Below are positions 1-5,433 of a stretch of DNA of 9,698 nucleotides, piece after piece. The DNA is taken from the NCBI GenBank assembly GCA_910577085.1, contig CAJTLE010000112.1, positions 1 to 9,698 on the forward strand, in the 5' to 3' direction. The DNA is from an uncultured Allobaculum sp. Lineage in GTDB: Bacteria; Bacillota_I; Bacilli_A; Erysipelotrichales; Erysipelotrichaceae. The position numbers were made by a program, and so were the translations under genes. The notes below the pieces were generated by a model. That model was given only the letters and a program-made list of their open reading frames with translations, ran no database searches and was not told the DNA's origin. Every line of letters begins with the position of its first letter. The first letter of the stretch is position 1.

Positions 1-132
1 TTATTAGGCGGACATTCGCAAGAAGCCGCAAGGAGAATGACGATAACCTTGGTTCAAAACAGGACCATTATCTTAGATAAAGAAAATGAGAGCAACTCGA
101 CCAGGAGTCAGGCGAGAATTTCCTTGGACTAA
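1..132 (+). CDS. Possible 3' end of a truncated reading frame, unknown product
   Basis: The frame starting at base 1 is open for 43 codons and ends at TAA 130-132; the start lies outside the window. The peptide begins LLGGHSQEAARRMTIT and ends RISLD. I do not recognise a family. An open stretch this short is expected by chance in roughly one frame in eight, so support is weak. It uses AGG, AGA and ATA codons, which the neighbouring genes mostly avoid, so if real it may be foreign, for example the tail of a mobile-element gene. The stop codon lies inside the perfect palindrome at 119-158. Confidence 0.3.
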   Translation, partial: LLGGHSQEAARRMTITLVQNRTIILDKENESNSTRSQARISLD

Positions 133-158
133 CCCCCATGGGGGTTAGTCCAAGGAAA
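119..158. repeat. Perfect 40-bp palindrome
   Basis: The left half TTTCCTTGGACTAACCCCCA (119-138) is followed at once by its exact reverse complement (139-158), with no spacer and no mismatch. It begins with TTT and ends with AAA, the wrong polarity for an intrinsic terminator on either strand, because no U-run would follow the hairpin. It lies about 60 bp upstream of the helicase start and contains the stop codon of the possible upstream frame. It could be a cruciform-forming protein site, two abutting terminal inverted repeats, or a fold-back assembly artefact. Confidence 0.9.
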
Positions 159-167
159 CCCCATCTG

Positions 168-196
168 TTGGAGACTCACTTGGTTCTGATTACTCT
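168..196 (+). promoter_or_regulatory. Weak candidate promoter for the helicase gene
   Basis: TTGGAG (168-173) and TACTCT (191-196) are separated by 17 bases and lie just upstream of the Shine-Dalgarno sequence. Both hexamers match the sigma-A consensus only partly. A TACAAT at 199-204 looks like a better -10 box but has no -35 box at the right distance. This is a guess from spacing. Confidence 0.25.
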
Positions 197-218
197 CATA
201 CAATACGAGGAGAAGAGT

Positions 219-2684
219 ATGACAGAAACCAATGCCTTTACCGGCCAGAACAGCCGGCTTTTAACGGCTCTTCGCTCCAGCATGAAAACCGCCAGCTCGA
301 TTGATCTGATCATCTCTTTTCTCAAGGTCAGCGGCGTGAAGTTGCTGGTGGAAGATTTCAAAGAAGCCATTGCCCGCAACATTCCCATCCGGATTCTGAC
401 CAGCAATTATCTTTCGATTACCGAACCATGGGCTTTGCAGATTCTGAAAAACGAATGTCCACAGATCGATCTGCGCTTTTGCAGCCAGACCGAGATTGCC
501 TTCCATCCCAAGGCCTGTCTTTTCCAGCAAAAAGAGGGGCTGGAGATGTATATCGGCTCTTCCAATCTTTCGTACAGTGCTTTAGTTTCGGGCATTGAAT
601 GGAATTATCGTCTGCATGAAAAAGAAGATCCGGCAGCCGTTGCTCATTTTCAGGCTGAATTTGAAGATCTGTTTGAAAACCATTCACTTGTCATCACCAA
701 AGAAGTTCTCGAAGCCTATACGGCCAGCTGGACCAAGCCAAAAATTCCAGATGCGGATTTCTTTGACCGGCTGCCCAAAGCAGATCAGGCCATCGAACCG
801 CGCGGTGTGCAGATTGAAGCACTCTATGTGCTCAAAGATGCCCGTGAACAGGGTATGGAAAAGGCTCTGGTTCAGGCAGCGACCGGGATTGGAAAAACCT
901 ACCTGGCAGCTTTTGATTCCAAAGCGTATGCCAGAGTTTTATTTCTGGCCCACCGCAAGGAAATCCTCTTACAGGCCGCTCATTCCTTCCACCTCATCCG
1001 GCCCGAAGATTCCATCGGCTTTTTTGATCAGGATCAGAAAGCTACGGATACCCAATTGTTATTTGCTTCCGTGGCTACGCTGGGACAGTCTCAGTATCTC
1101 AATCCAGCCTGTTTTGCGCCGGATGCGTTTGATTACATCGTGGTCGATGAATTCCATCATGCGGTCAGCTCCACCTACCAGCGGATTCTGGATTACTTCA
1201 AACCAAAATTTCTGCTCGGACTGACAGCTACCCCGGAACGTCTGGACCAGAAAGATGTCTTTGCGCTTTGTGATTACAACGTCCCCTATACCATCACCTT
1301 GCAGGAAGCCATTAATAAAGGCGTTCTGTGTCCATTCCACTACTATGGCATTTACGACCAGACCGACTATGAAGTGCTTCCTTCAGTCAGGACATATACC
1401 AGCACCCAGCTGGATTCGCTGTATCTGTTCAATGAGAAGCGCATGGAACTGATCTTTCGCCACTACCAAAAACGCGGCGGCAAAAAGACGATTGCCTTCT
1501 GTGCCTCCAAAGCCCATGCCCATCAGATGACCGACTACTTCAATGAGCACCATGTGCCCAGCGCGGTTCTGGTCTCCGGATCCGGGTCTTCCAAAGAGCG
1601 CACCCGGATTCTTGAAGATCTGCAAACCGGAAAGATTCAGGTACTGTTCTGTGTGGATATGCTTAATGAAGGCGTCGATGTTCCCGATATCGATACCGTC
1701 CTGTTTCTTCGTCCGACACAATCCCCCGTCATCTTTTTGCAGCAGCTGGGCCGTGGGCTTCGAAAAGCCAAAGGCAAAGACCATCTGACGGTTCTGGACT
1801 TTATTGGCAACTATAAATCGTGTGCGAGAATCCCTCAGTATTTATATGGAAGCAGCTCAGAAGAAAATGACAAAAATGGCTCGGGAAAAGCGAAACCGCC
1901 AAAACCGCCGATCGATTGTGTTATTGACTTTGATCTTGACCTGCTCGATCTCTTTGCGCAGATGGAAAAGCGGGAACAGAAGTTTGAAGACCGATTTCTG
2001 GCCGAAGTCACACAGTTACAGGAAGAGCTTGGTCATGTACCCAGCCGGGTAGAGCTGTTCAATCTGATGAACGCCGATCTCTTTGATCTGGCGCAAAGCA
2101 AAGGGGCAAAAAATCCACTCAATCATTATTTTGAGTTTCTGCATGCTCATGATCTGCTTTCAGATTCCCAGCAGACGCTGTACGACTCCCAGGCTAAAGA
2201 GCTGATTGAACTGCTGGAAAATACAAGCATGTCGCGCAGCTACAAAATGCCGGTGCTCGAAGCTTTTGTTACCGACACTGGAATTGAAAGTTCCAGAACC
2301 GATCAGGAAGTTCTTTTGATCTGGAAAGCCTTTTTTACCCGCAATGAAAACTGGAAAGATCTTCCCAGAGTGGATTCCTTTGCCAGTTTCCAGAAGCTCT
2401 CGGATGGAAAACATCTGAGCAATATCCGTTCGAATCCGTTCCACTTTCTGGCCAAATCTTCCAAAGGATTATTTTTGTTGGAAGAGAACGGTCATCAGCT
2501 GCAAATCAATGAGCAGCTGCATCCGTTTTTAAAGAATCCCGATCTGGTGGAACAATGGAAAGACATTGTCCGCTATCGGACACTCAACTACTATCGCCGC
2601 CGCTATCTGCTTCAAAAAGAGAAAACCGAGCGTCAGACCAGCACTCTTCTTTCCACACTGCCGGTCTCTGTTCCCCTCGGTTAA
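219..2684 (+). CDS. PLD-like domain / SF2 DEAD-type helicase fusion protein
   Basis: A predicted ATP-dependent nucleic-acid helicase or translocase of 821 residues fused to a phospholipase-D-like module. ATG 219 is chosen because AGGAGAAG (208-215) lies just upstream; an in-frame ATG at 138 lies in the palindrome and has no such site. Residues about 10-160 form the PLD-like domain, with H96-x-K98 and a GSSN turn (113-116). The Asp of the classic HKD motif is Gln. The helicase core runs from about 195 to 545: Walker A ATGIGKT (221-227), LAHRKE (244-249), DEFH (310-313), LTATPER (335-341), NEGVDVP (483-489) and QxxGRxxR (508-515). Residues 565-800 are helical with no recognised motif. Relatives with this order usually have a further C-terminal domain (DUF3427 type); this protein seems to stop before it. 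Such proteins occur in defence or repair contexts, but no partner gene is present, so the role is open. A nuclease activity of the PLD part is inferred only. Confidence 0.85.
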   Translation: MTETNAFTGQNSRLLTALRSSMKTASSIDLIISFLKVSGVKLLVEDFKEAIARNIPIRILTSNYLSITEPWALQILKNECPQIDLRFCSQTEIAFHPKACLFQQKEGLEMYIGSSNLSYSALVSGIEWNYRLHEKEDPAAVAHFQAEFEDLFENHSLVITKEVLEAYTASWTKPKIPDADFFDRLPKADQAIEPRGVQIEALYVLKDAREQGMEKALVQAATGIGKTYLAAFDSKAYARVLFLAHRKEILLQAAHSFHLIRPEDSIGFFDQDQKATDTQLLFASVATLGQSQYLNPACFAPDAFDYIVVDEFHHAVSSTYQRILDYFKPKFLLGLTATPERLDQKDVFALCDYNVPYTITLQEAINKGVLCPFHYYGIYDQTDYEVLPSVRTYTSTQLDSLYLFNEKRMELIFRHYQKRGGKKTIAFCASKAHAHQMTDYFNEHHVPSAVLVSGSGSSKERTRILEDLQTGKIQVLFCVDMLNEGVDVPDIDTVLFLRPTQSPVIFLQQLGRGLRKAKGKDHLTVLDFIGNYKSCARIPQYLYGSSSEENDKNGSGKAKPPKPPIDCVIDFDLDLLDLFAQMEKREQKFEDRFLAEVTQLQEELGHVPSRVELFNLMNADLFDLAQSKGAKNPLNHYFEFLHAHDLLSDSQQTLYDSQAKELIELLENTSMSRSYKMPVLEAFVTDTGIESSRTDQEVLLIWKAFFTRNENWKDLPRVDSFASFQKLSDGKHLSNIRSNPFHFLAKSSKGLFLLEENGHQLQINEQLHPFLKNPDLVEQWKDIVRYRTLNYYRRRYLLQKEKTERQTSTLLSTLPVSVPLG

Positions 2685-2765
2685 ACAACGGAATACCGGA
2701 TAAGATAGCCAGAGCACACAAGTAAAACAAGAAATAATATTATATACAATATGGATCGAATTTAT

Positions 2766-2796
2766 AAAACGTCAATCGGTTATTTGGACGTCTTTT
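2766..2796 (+). terminator. Weak candidate terminator after the helicase gene
   Basis: AAAACGTC (2766-2773) can pair with GACGT plus TTTT (2787-2796) with one bulged C, followed by the T-run. The stem is short. The hairpin at 2855-2905 is a better terminator, so this one may be unused. Confidence 0.25.
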
Positions 2797-2854
2797 GCAT
2801 CTAAGTAATACCGTTTGTTCTTTCAATATTCTGTCGAAATCTACTTTTAACGTT

Positions 2855-2906
2855 AAAAAGCCAGCTTTTCTTTCCAAATATCAATCGGATAAAAGCTGAC
2901 TTTTTT
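2855..2906. terminator. Intrinsic terminator, probably bidirectional
   Basis: AAAAAGCCAGCTTTT (2855-2869) pairs with AAAAGCTGACTTTTT (2891-2905) over 15 positions with one C-A mismatch. The loop is about 21 bases. A-runs precede and T-runs follow, so it could end transcription in both directions. It lies about 170 bp after the helicase stop and is the most likely end of that transcript. Confidence 0.6.
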
Positions 2907-2990
2907 ATTAGTTATAATTCTTAACGCTAATATTTTTAGACTTTACAGGATTGTGATTTTATCCATTTCAGGTAAGTTTTACTCCCAGCA

Positions 2991-3028
2991 AAAAATGCAG
3001 ATAATGCTTTTATCGGGCATGCATTTTT
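2991..3028. terminator. Terminator-like hairpin in the spacer
   Basis: AAAAATGCA (2991-2999) pairs perfectly with TGCATTTTT (3020-3028), and an inner stem GATAA/TTATC shortens the loop. The A-run before and T-run after fit a weak bidirectional terminator. No nearby gene clearly needs it. Confidence 0.35.
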
Positions 3029-3190
3029 AGGTCATACCGGTTATCGACAAGACTTTGAATCAGAAGAAAGTCTCTCAGGACGCACGAATGCCAGATTGGG
3101 CTGAATTTGACAGTTAGCTTCCTGAAAGATTCAGAAAGGCAGAAAAGCACTTCATCCCCACGATTTCAGACATACCGTCGGCCACATCAA

Positions 3191-3214
3191 AAATCCAGAA
3201 ACAATTCTGGATTT
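3191..3214. repeat. Perfect 10-bp stem-loop
   Basis: AAATCCAGAA (3191-3200) and TTCTGGATTT (3205-3214) are exact inverted repeats around a 4-base loop. No T-run follows, so it is not a typical terminator. It is the first of four palindromic elements ahead of the recombinase gene. Confidence 0.75.
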
Positions 3215-3246
3215 CTACCTGAACTTTTCAAAAAATGTTCCTTAGG

Positions 3247-3270
3247 CTTCTTGACGAGTGCCTCAAGAAG
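3247..3270. repeat. 8-bp inverted repeat, 8-base loop
   Basis: CTTCTTGA (3247-3254) and TCAAGAAG (3263-3270) are exact inverted repeats. The element starts directly after the TGTTCCTTAGG copy at 3236-3246 and is followed three bases later by the 20-bp palindrome. Confidence 0.7.
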
Positions 3271-3273
3271 CTG

Positions 3274-3293
3274 AAACTAAATCGATTTAGTTT
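3274..3293. repeat. Perfect 20-bp AT-rich palindrome
   Basis: AAACTAAATCGATTTAGTTT is its own reverse complement, with no spacer. It is followed by two more T bases, but the stem is too AT-rich for a confident terminator. It resembles an operator or a recombinase core site. Confidence 0.8.
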
Positions 3294-3349
3294 TTAAAAC
3301 ATCTTAATAAGATTAAATATATAACTCATAAAGTCTATGGTGTCTTTAT

Positions 3350-3379
3350 GATCCTAAGGAACACGTGTTCCTTAGGATC
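3350..3379. repeat. Perfect 30-bp palindrome carrying two TGTTCCTTAG elements
   Basis: The half-site GATCCTAAGGAACAC (3350-3364) is followed directly by its exact reverse complement (3365-3379). Each half contains TGTTCCTTAG in opposite orientation. The same decamer appears alone at 3236-3245 (+) and 3459-3468 (-), on either side of this palindrome. It lies about 190 bp upstream of the tyrosine recombinase start, so it is a candidate recombinase or repressor binding site. Confidence 0.85.
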
Positions 3380-3569
3380 GATATCTGCAAAACGTTAAAA
3401 AGCAATATATTTTGCATATATAAAGCGTTTCTGAATCAAATATATAGACGCGGTTCAACTAAGGAACACAGACGTGCAAAGTTCAGGATTTCTATCACAA
3501 TTGTGCGAATCCGCTCTCCATCCCGGTTTCGCTGCGGACCCCTTTGAGGTTTTCTAGAAAGGAGCCGTT

Positions 3570-4709
3570 ATGGCCAACACGAACACTATGCACACTGTTA
3601 AAGATGGAGCCGCAATCCATCCAGAGCTCGCAAGCCCCCGCTCTCTCCTGTCTGATCTCACACAGGAACAACTGCCGCAGCAGACTCGGATCGACTTCGG
3701 AAACACACTCAATCAGCCCGATCTCACCTTTGCGGACTGCTCCAAAGTCTGGCTGCAGGCTAAAAAAATCCAGGTGAAGGAATCTTCCTATCAGAAATAT
3801 GAAAACAATCTGGATCTCTACCTGCTTCCAACCTTTGGCCTCATGCAGCTGAAAGCCATCGACAATCAGAAAGTTCAGGACTTCATCTCCTATCTGATCG
3901 ATCCGTGCAAGCTTTGCGTGACCACGATCCGCAATCTGATCAACCAGTTCAACTCCATCCTCCAGTTCGGATCCGCTCTGATGGCTCAGAGTCTGCCCGA
4001 ACTGATCATTATCTGCCCGCGTCAGCAGGCAAAACCCTTACGGGTTCTCTCGCCCTCTGAGCAGTCAAAACTTGAGCGCACGCTGGAAAGCCAGACAAAC
4101 CTGACTGGCTTTGGCATTCTGTTTGCCTTATATACAGGTGTGCGCATCGGAGAGCTTTGTGCTCTGCGCTGGGAAGATATTGATCTGGAGGACGAAACCG
4201 TTCATGTTCATAAAACACTTCAACGTCTTCGTGCAGATGACGGACCTTCCAAAACCATCGTGAAAGTCACCCAGCCAAAAAGTGTTGGGTCTGATCGGAT
4301 TATTCCGCTGACCAAACGACTGGTAAAACTGTGCAAGAAGCACCAGGCTGGTGCGGACTGTTACATTCTGTCCGGCAACAAGCACTATGTCGAACCACGG
4401 ACCTTACAGGCCCGCTTTGCGAAAATTACCAATCAACTGGGTCTGAAGGGAGCCCATTTCCATACCCTTCGTCACACGTTTGCGACGCGCAGCATTGAAG
4501 TCGGCTTTGACATCAAGTGTCTGAGTGAGATTCTTGGCCACTCATCGGTCAAGATTACCCTCGACCGCTATGTCCACCCGACACTCGCGCTCAAACGGGC
4601 CAATATGGCCAAACTGAAAAGCGTCGAAAGTAACGCGACTCGCCGCCCGAAAGAAAAAGCGGGCAGCGATCCCAACAACGTCACCCTTAAATCGCCCCTT
4701 GGAGTTTAG
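3570..4709 (+). CDS. Tyrosine recombinase / phage-type integrase
   Basis: A site-specific recombinase of 379 residues that would cut and rejoin DNA through a covalent phosphotyrosine. The start is ATG 3570, with AAAGGAG at 3558-3564. Residues 1-50 are a polar leader. Residues about 53-145 form the N-terminal SAM-like core-binding domain (TFADCSKVWLQ onward). The catalytic domain runs from about 155 to 345 and keeps all expected residues: R192 (TGVRIGEL), K237 in the beta-hairpin, H298 and R301 (HTLRH), H324 (LGHSS) and the nucleophile Y334 (DRYVH). A basic tail of about 40 residues follows. Length and motifs fit integrases of conjugative elements, phages and islands. No excisionase, relaxase or phage gene lies beside it, so it is solitary here. 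The repeats and palindromes upstream are candidate substrates. It could be a relic integrase or a DNA-inversion enzyme. Confidence 0.92.
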   Translation: MANTNTMHTVKDGAAIHPELASPRSLLSDLTQEQLPQQTRIDFGNTLNQPDLTFADCSKVWLQAKKIQVKESSYQKYENNLDLYLLPTFGLMQLKAIDNQKVQDFISYLIDPCKLCVTTIRNLINQFNSILQFGSALMAQSLPELIIICPRQQAKPLRVLSPSEQSKLERTLESQTNLTGFGILFALYTGVRIGELCALRWEDIDLEDETVHVHKTLQRLRADDGPSKTIVKVTQPKSVGSDRIIPLTKRLVKLCKKHQAGADCYILSGNKHYVEPRTLQARFAKITNQLGLKGAHFHTLRHTFATRSIEVGFDIKCLSEILGHSSVKITLDRYVHPTLALKRANMAKLKSVESNATRRPKEKAGSDPNNVTLKSPLGV

Positions 4710-4752
4710 CGCTGACAAGATTCAAAACAATTCGACCAACAACCGCAATAAC

Positions 4753-4782
4753 AACCCTGAAGAGTTCTCTCTTCGGGGTTTT
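4753..4782 (+). terminator. Intrinsic terminator of the recombinase gene
   Basis: AACCCTGAAGAG (4753-4764) pairs with CTCTTCGGGGTT (4769-4780) through 12 pairs including one G-U, closing a TTCT loop. TTTT follows at 4779-4782. It lies 44 bases after the stop codon. Confidence 0.85.
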
Positions 4783-5176
4783 CCGCTTTACAGCCTTTCA
4801 TTCCTGTTTTGAATATTCATTTTTAACTTTCTCGACCTTTTTGATTTCATCATTTTATCTACATCCATCCCCCTCAGTTTTTTATCCATCCCTTCTCTTC
4901 ATTCCAGATCTTCATGATCAGATCTCGTCCAATCCCATTCCATTCCATTTTATTTTCCTGGTTTTCCATCAGGAAATATCACGCCGGATTCAATATTCAA
5001 TCGACAGCTGGCCAGAAATGCACAGATTTCTTACGCTGATCAGCGAACCCTCATCAACTTTTCTTTCATTCAAAACTGCGGCATTTCACCGAAGAAGGAC
5101 AATATTTGCGGTAAACGAAAACGCTTTATTCTGTTTTTTATAAAATGTCGAACAAAAGCACCAAAAAGGTCTATGA
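4783..5176. other. Gene-free, pyrimidine-rich spacer
   Basis: No credible gene is visible. The + strand is rich in C and T from about 4800 to 4970, with short CCATT-type repeats at about 4934-4950 and paired AGATCT hexamers near 4905-4925. A perfect 12-bp palindrome CGCTGATCAGCG lies at 5034-5045. A 100-codon frame at 4841-5143 is open, but it has low-complexity composition, no ribosome binding site and no domain, so it is rejected as a gene. Confidence 0.55.
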
Positions 5177-5209
5177 TTGACATACCTTGTCTGCCGTTCT
5201 TCATACAAA
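5177..5209 (+). promoter_or_regulatory. Candidate promoter of the MATE gene
   Basis: TTGACA (5177-5182) is a perfect -35 box. The downstream match is poor: TTCATA (5200-5205) at 17 bases, or TACAAA (5204-5209) at 21 bases. If used, transcription would start near 5212-5216 and leave a leader of about 220 bases containing the hairpins at 5238-5270 and 5317-5344. Confidence 0.35.
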
Positions 5210-5237
5210 GCTGAAGGTTTTCAGACTCAGGATTTCG

Positions 5238-5270
5238 CACGACAGGGAAAAATGCAGACAACCCTGCGTG
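5238..5270 (+). promoter_or_regulatory. Leader stem-loop ahead of the MATE gene
   Basis: CACG-A-CAGGG (5238-5247) pairs with CCCTG-CGTG (5262-5270): nine pairs with a single bulged A and a 14-base loop. It is part of a folded leader. No known riboswitch consensus (for example ykkC or yybP-ykoY) was recognised by eye. Confidence 0.4.
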
Positions 5271-5316
5271 ATCGATTCAAAGATCCAAAGCATCTTTTCA
5301 TCAACAATTCCAATCA

Positions 5317-5349
5317 GTCCAGACTGACTTTGATCAGGCTGGACCTTTT
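5317..5349 (+). terminator. Terminator-like (attenuator) hairpin in the MATE leader
   Basis: GTCCAG-A-CTGA (5317-5327) pairs with TCAG-G-CTGGAC (5334-5344) with one A-G mismatch and a 6-base loop, followed by CTTTT (5345-5349). The left arm can also form a competing hairpin, CAGTC-CA-GACTG (5315-5326), which would break the terminator. That is the arrangement expected of an attenuator. The T-run is short, so termination may be weak. Confidence 0.45.
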
Positions 5350-5433
5350 AGACTGTTCGGCAAACGATGCCTCAAATCCATAAAAATCAATCAAAACGAT
5401 GGTCTGTCTGCAATCAGGAAAGGAGAAAACGTT

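Larger units (their letters stand above)
3031..3297 (+). pseudogene. Possible decayed coding sequence
   Basis: Frame 1 reads as protein-like text broken by an in-frame TAG (3112-3114) and TGA (3220-3222). Segments include MPDWAEFDS, then LPERFRKAEKHF, then MFLRLLDECLKKLKLN, ending at a TAA (3295-3297). TAG is one base from CAG (Gln), which would join the first two segments. No start or ribosome binding site is clear and no family is recognised. The number of stops is below random expectation but not decisively so. Confidence 0.2.
2907..3569. other. Gene-poor spacer with palindromes ahead of the recombinase gene
   Basis: No convincing gene is visible. The stretch holds a terminator-like hairpin (2991-3028), a protein-like but interrupted frame (3031-3297), four palindromic elements (3191-3379), repeated TGTTCCTTAG elements (3236-3469) and one copy of a 13-bp direct repeat (3391-3403). 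A 60-codon frame starting with GTG at 3365 begins inside the 30-bp palindrome, has no ribosome binding site and no recognisable domain, and is not called. Confidence 0.6.

Noticed and set aside
595..1224. 209-codon + frame inside the helicase gene
   Set aside because: Shadow frame of a gene with clear helicase motifs; its product is basic and has no domain.
3365..3547. 60-codon + frame starting with GTG inside the 30-bp palindrome
   Set aside because: No ribosome binding site, no domain, and its start overlaps the palindrome.
2685..3569. CRISPR array among the spacer repeats
   Set aside because: The repeats are palindromes and a decamer at irregular spacing, not regular direct repeats with unique spacers, and no cas gene is present.
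4841..5143. 100-codon + frame in the pyrimidine-rich spacer
   Set aside because: Low-complexity, Phe/Ser/Pro-rich product caused by C/T-rich DNA, with no ribosome binding site and no recognisable domain.
5150..5433. Known riboswitch or T-box ahead of the MATE gene
   Set aside because: No ykkC, yybP-ykoY, T-box or other familiar consensus could be read; only generic hairpins are claimed.
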